DNA from: Trichoplusia ni
Lineage: Eukaryota; Arthropoda; Insecta; Lepidoptera; Noctuidae
Direction of reading: 5' to 3'
Assembly: GCF_003590095.1 (NCBI RefSeq)
Contig: NC_039499.1
Coordinates: forward strand, 1,736,001-1,800,000
Length of the DNA stretch: 64,000 bases
A program made the position numbers and the translations under genes. Position 1 is the first letter of the stretch; the number at the start of each line of letters is the position of its first letter. This document shows, one piece after another, positions 62,301 to 64,000 of this stretch. Below the pieces are notes generated by a model. It did no database searches. It saw nothing but the letters and a program-made list of their open reading frames with translations, and had not been told where the DNA came from.

Positions 62301-64000
62301 ACTTCCCAATCGATTACCTCAGCAGCTCGATATAGCTGTTTGAGATAAAATTGAATAGAAAAGTTTTGGAACAAGAAACTGTTTGCTGACATAAACCATT
62401 TTGAGAAAAACCAACATTATATTTTTTGTTCGCCTAATTAATTGCTATGATAAACGACGCACAAAATCGGATGATTTTGTCAGTGGCTTGTGGGGGCGAA
62501 ATTCAAATTTCTGATTATCGTTTGCCGCCGCTTCTGCTTTTCCTTCTTACGCAAACAATGGAAAAAAGGGGACACCGCTTTCAAGGCGCAAGCTAGGAAC
62601 AAAACAAACGAATTTTTAATATCGTCTTTATCGATAATTGAGACTCTCTGGAAAACCTCTTATTTTGAAAACTTTTAGAGACTGCAAAAGAGGAATGGTA
62701 AAATAAAATGGAATTGGAAGAAAAAACTTTTTTCATCTTCTTTGTTTGACATTGACAGTCACTAAACTTTGTATTTTCACAGTGGATCTATTTAATTTAG
62801 AATTGATTCAGCGGTATTTAATTGTCCAGTCAGCATCTGGCAGATGTCTGCGGCAGATATTACAATTTAATATTTTTGGAATCTCCCGCCATACCTGTCT
62901 GATCCGAGATCGTAAAATGTTTTATTAAGTTTCTTGGTTCTTTGTTTAAAAAGTCAACACATTTCGGAATTACATTTAATGTCACTTAGCAGCGCAAATA
63001 CTCGGGAGGTAACGGCGTAGTTCAAAACTAACATAATAGCTTAGTAATATTTTAGCCTCAGTTGCAGATGAATAGAATATAAACTGGAACGTGGAGCCAA
63101 GTGCATAGGAAATCACGCACAGCCGCGAGGAACATTACCTATCTATTATCTGGCAGTACATACTGCAAGTTTCTTGCGAGTAAATACCGGTCGTGGTGGG
63201 AGAGGGGATGCAGGGGAACAAAGGCTAATATGTCATCGCGGCCAACTTAATTGACGCGGTTTCCGCAACGACGCGGCGGAACGCAGACGTCAGCGTTTCC
63301 TCTGCTTACATATTTATATGGAGCTACTGCGCTCTCTTCGGCGCTTTGCTGCGCGCTTTTAATTCCATTGGATGCGTTTAAAGTTACTCCGCAAATTATA
63401 TATTTATTTAAAAATTCTACGCTTGAAATGTACAAAATCTAAATTATTTTTATACAAAACATATCAGAAACAAAACGGTCACAGTTTCAATTAACACGAT
63501 ATTTCCATAAATATGTAAAGCAAAGACAAAATATAGATAAACGGATGATCAAAGGTTCACCTTTTACCGTATCAAATATAAACTCCAAAAATAACCAAGT
63601 TACGAAAATGAGTACCTATCTACATTTGAAACGCTCACGGTAAACCTCACGATCGATAGGTAATTTGATTCACGGAGATGCGATTATGTTTGGTTAACAT
63701 ATTCCATTCGTTTGCTCAAAGTTTATCACAGGTGATTTCAATTAAAAAGCTTTAATCGACCCCGAAACGGTCGCCGAAATCGGCGGCATTTGTAATCACC
63801 GCGGCGTGAGTTTATACTCTTTAATGGACTTTGCAGAAGTAGTTTCAACTCTACTTACGGCTAAGATATTTGAGGAAAAACTACCCGCCACCTACCGCAG
63901 TAAGTGGTGAAGTTGCCGAACTATGGCAGACGTGGAGGGTATGGGCGGCTTGGCGTGGCGCGCGCCGGCGGGCCCACTTGGCGCGATTTAACGTGTTTCA
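59317..64000 (+). other. Rbp6: Rbp6 downstream intron (5' part)
   Basis: Starts with the GTAAGC donor of exon C and continues past the right edge, because the RRM2 exon is not seen. It holds an RTE 3'-end remnant (61030-61095) and a 9-bp hairpin at 62062-62092 (AACGTGATG and CATCACGTT). The last 100 bases are GC-rich. The 126-codon minus-strand frame at 61486-61866 shows no domain. Confidence 0.8.
61030..61095 (+). mobile_element. RTE-type LINE 3' end remnant (+ strand)
   Basis: GAAGGCCTATGTTTAGCAGC corresponds to the GAGGCCTATGT(C/T)CAGCAGTGG 3' signature of RTE elements (KAYV, then Q changed to stop), followed by GAATGATGATTGAT as the tail. It is the only one of the four RTE tails in the same orientation as the gene. 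No target duplication recognised. Confidence 0.5.

Overview
This is a 64-kb, AT-rich, intron-dominated window of insect nuclear DNA, almost certainly from a moth or butterfly. Two lines point there. The only protein-coding sequence is three short exons of one RNA-binding gene that match insect Rbp6 (Musashi family). The dispersed repeats are also kinds I know from lepidopteran introns: a 5S rRNA-derived SINE, RTE-type LINE 3' ends with ATG/GATG tails, and short Helitron-like elements that start TCCTACTA and end in CTAG. No bacterial-style operon, RNA gene, CRISPR array or nested protein gene is supported.

Layout. Bases 1-4919 are the end of an upstream intron. Exon A (4920-5001), exon B (42476-42560) and exon C (59275-59316) lie on the + strand, separated by introns of 37,474 and 16,714 bp, and the last intron runs off the right edge. 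The exons have consensus GT-AG junctions and compatible phases (1/2, 2/0, 0/0). Spliced, they give 69 complete residues covering helix 1 to strand 4 of the first RRM, including the RNP1 octamer RGFGFITF, plus the start of the RRM1-RRM2 linker (VAFPRRAHPK). The first part of RRM1 (RNP2) and all of RRM2 must lie outside the window. The linker is what separates Rbp6 and vertebrate MSI1/2-like proteins from fly musashi sensu stricto.

Intron content. Roughly 5-32 kb has few recognisable transposable elements: one small MITE-like inverted repeat, a degenerate tRNA-like SINE, short tandem repeats, a G-quadruplex motif and a 21-bp exact direct repeat close to POU-octamer sites. That is where intronic regulatory elements would be sought. 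From 32 to 50 kb there is a cluster of datable insertions: a minus-strand Helitron-like element sitting inside a 29-bp tandem repeat, so a sister unit preserves the pre-insertion sequence; a poly-A-tailed retroelement fragment with an 8-bp duplication; an 85-bp RTE tail with a perfect 12-bp duplication; further RTE tails; a complete 362-bp 5S-derived SINE with a perfect 16-bp duplication; and a second Helitron-like copy.

I found no convincing undescribed gene system. The most interesting observations are the fossil empty site of the Helitron-like element, the 22-bp perfect inverted duplication inside it, the 5S SINE, the thrice-repeated 24-bp motif in the upstream intron, and the 42-nt in-frame exon that forms the end of RRM1. 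The isolated open reading frames of 60-132 codons look like chance or repeat-derived frames and are not annotated as genes.
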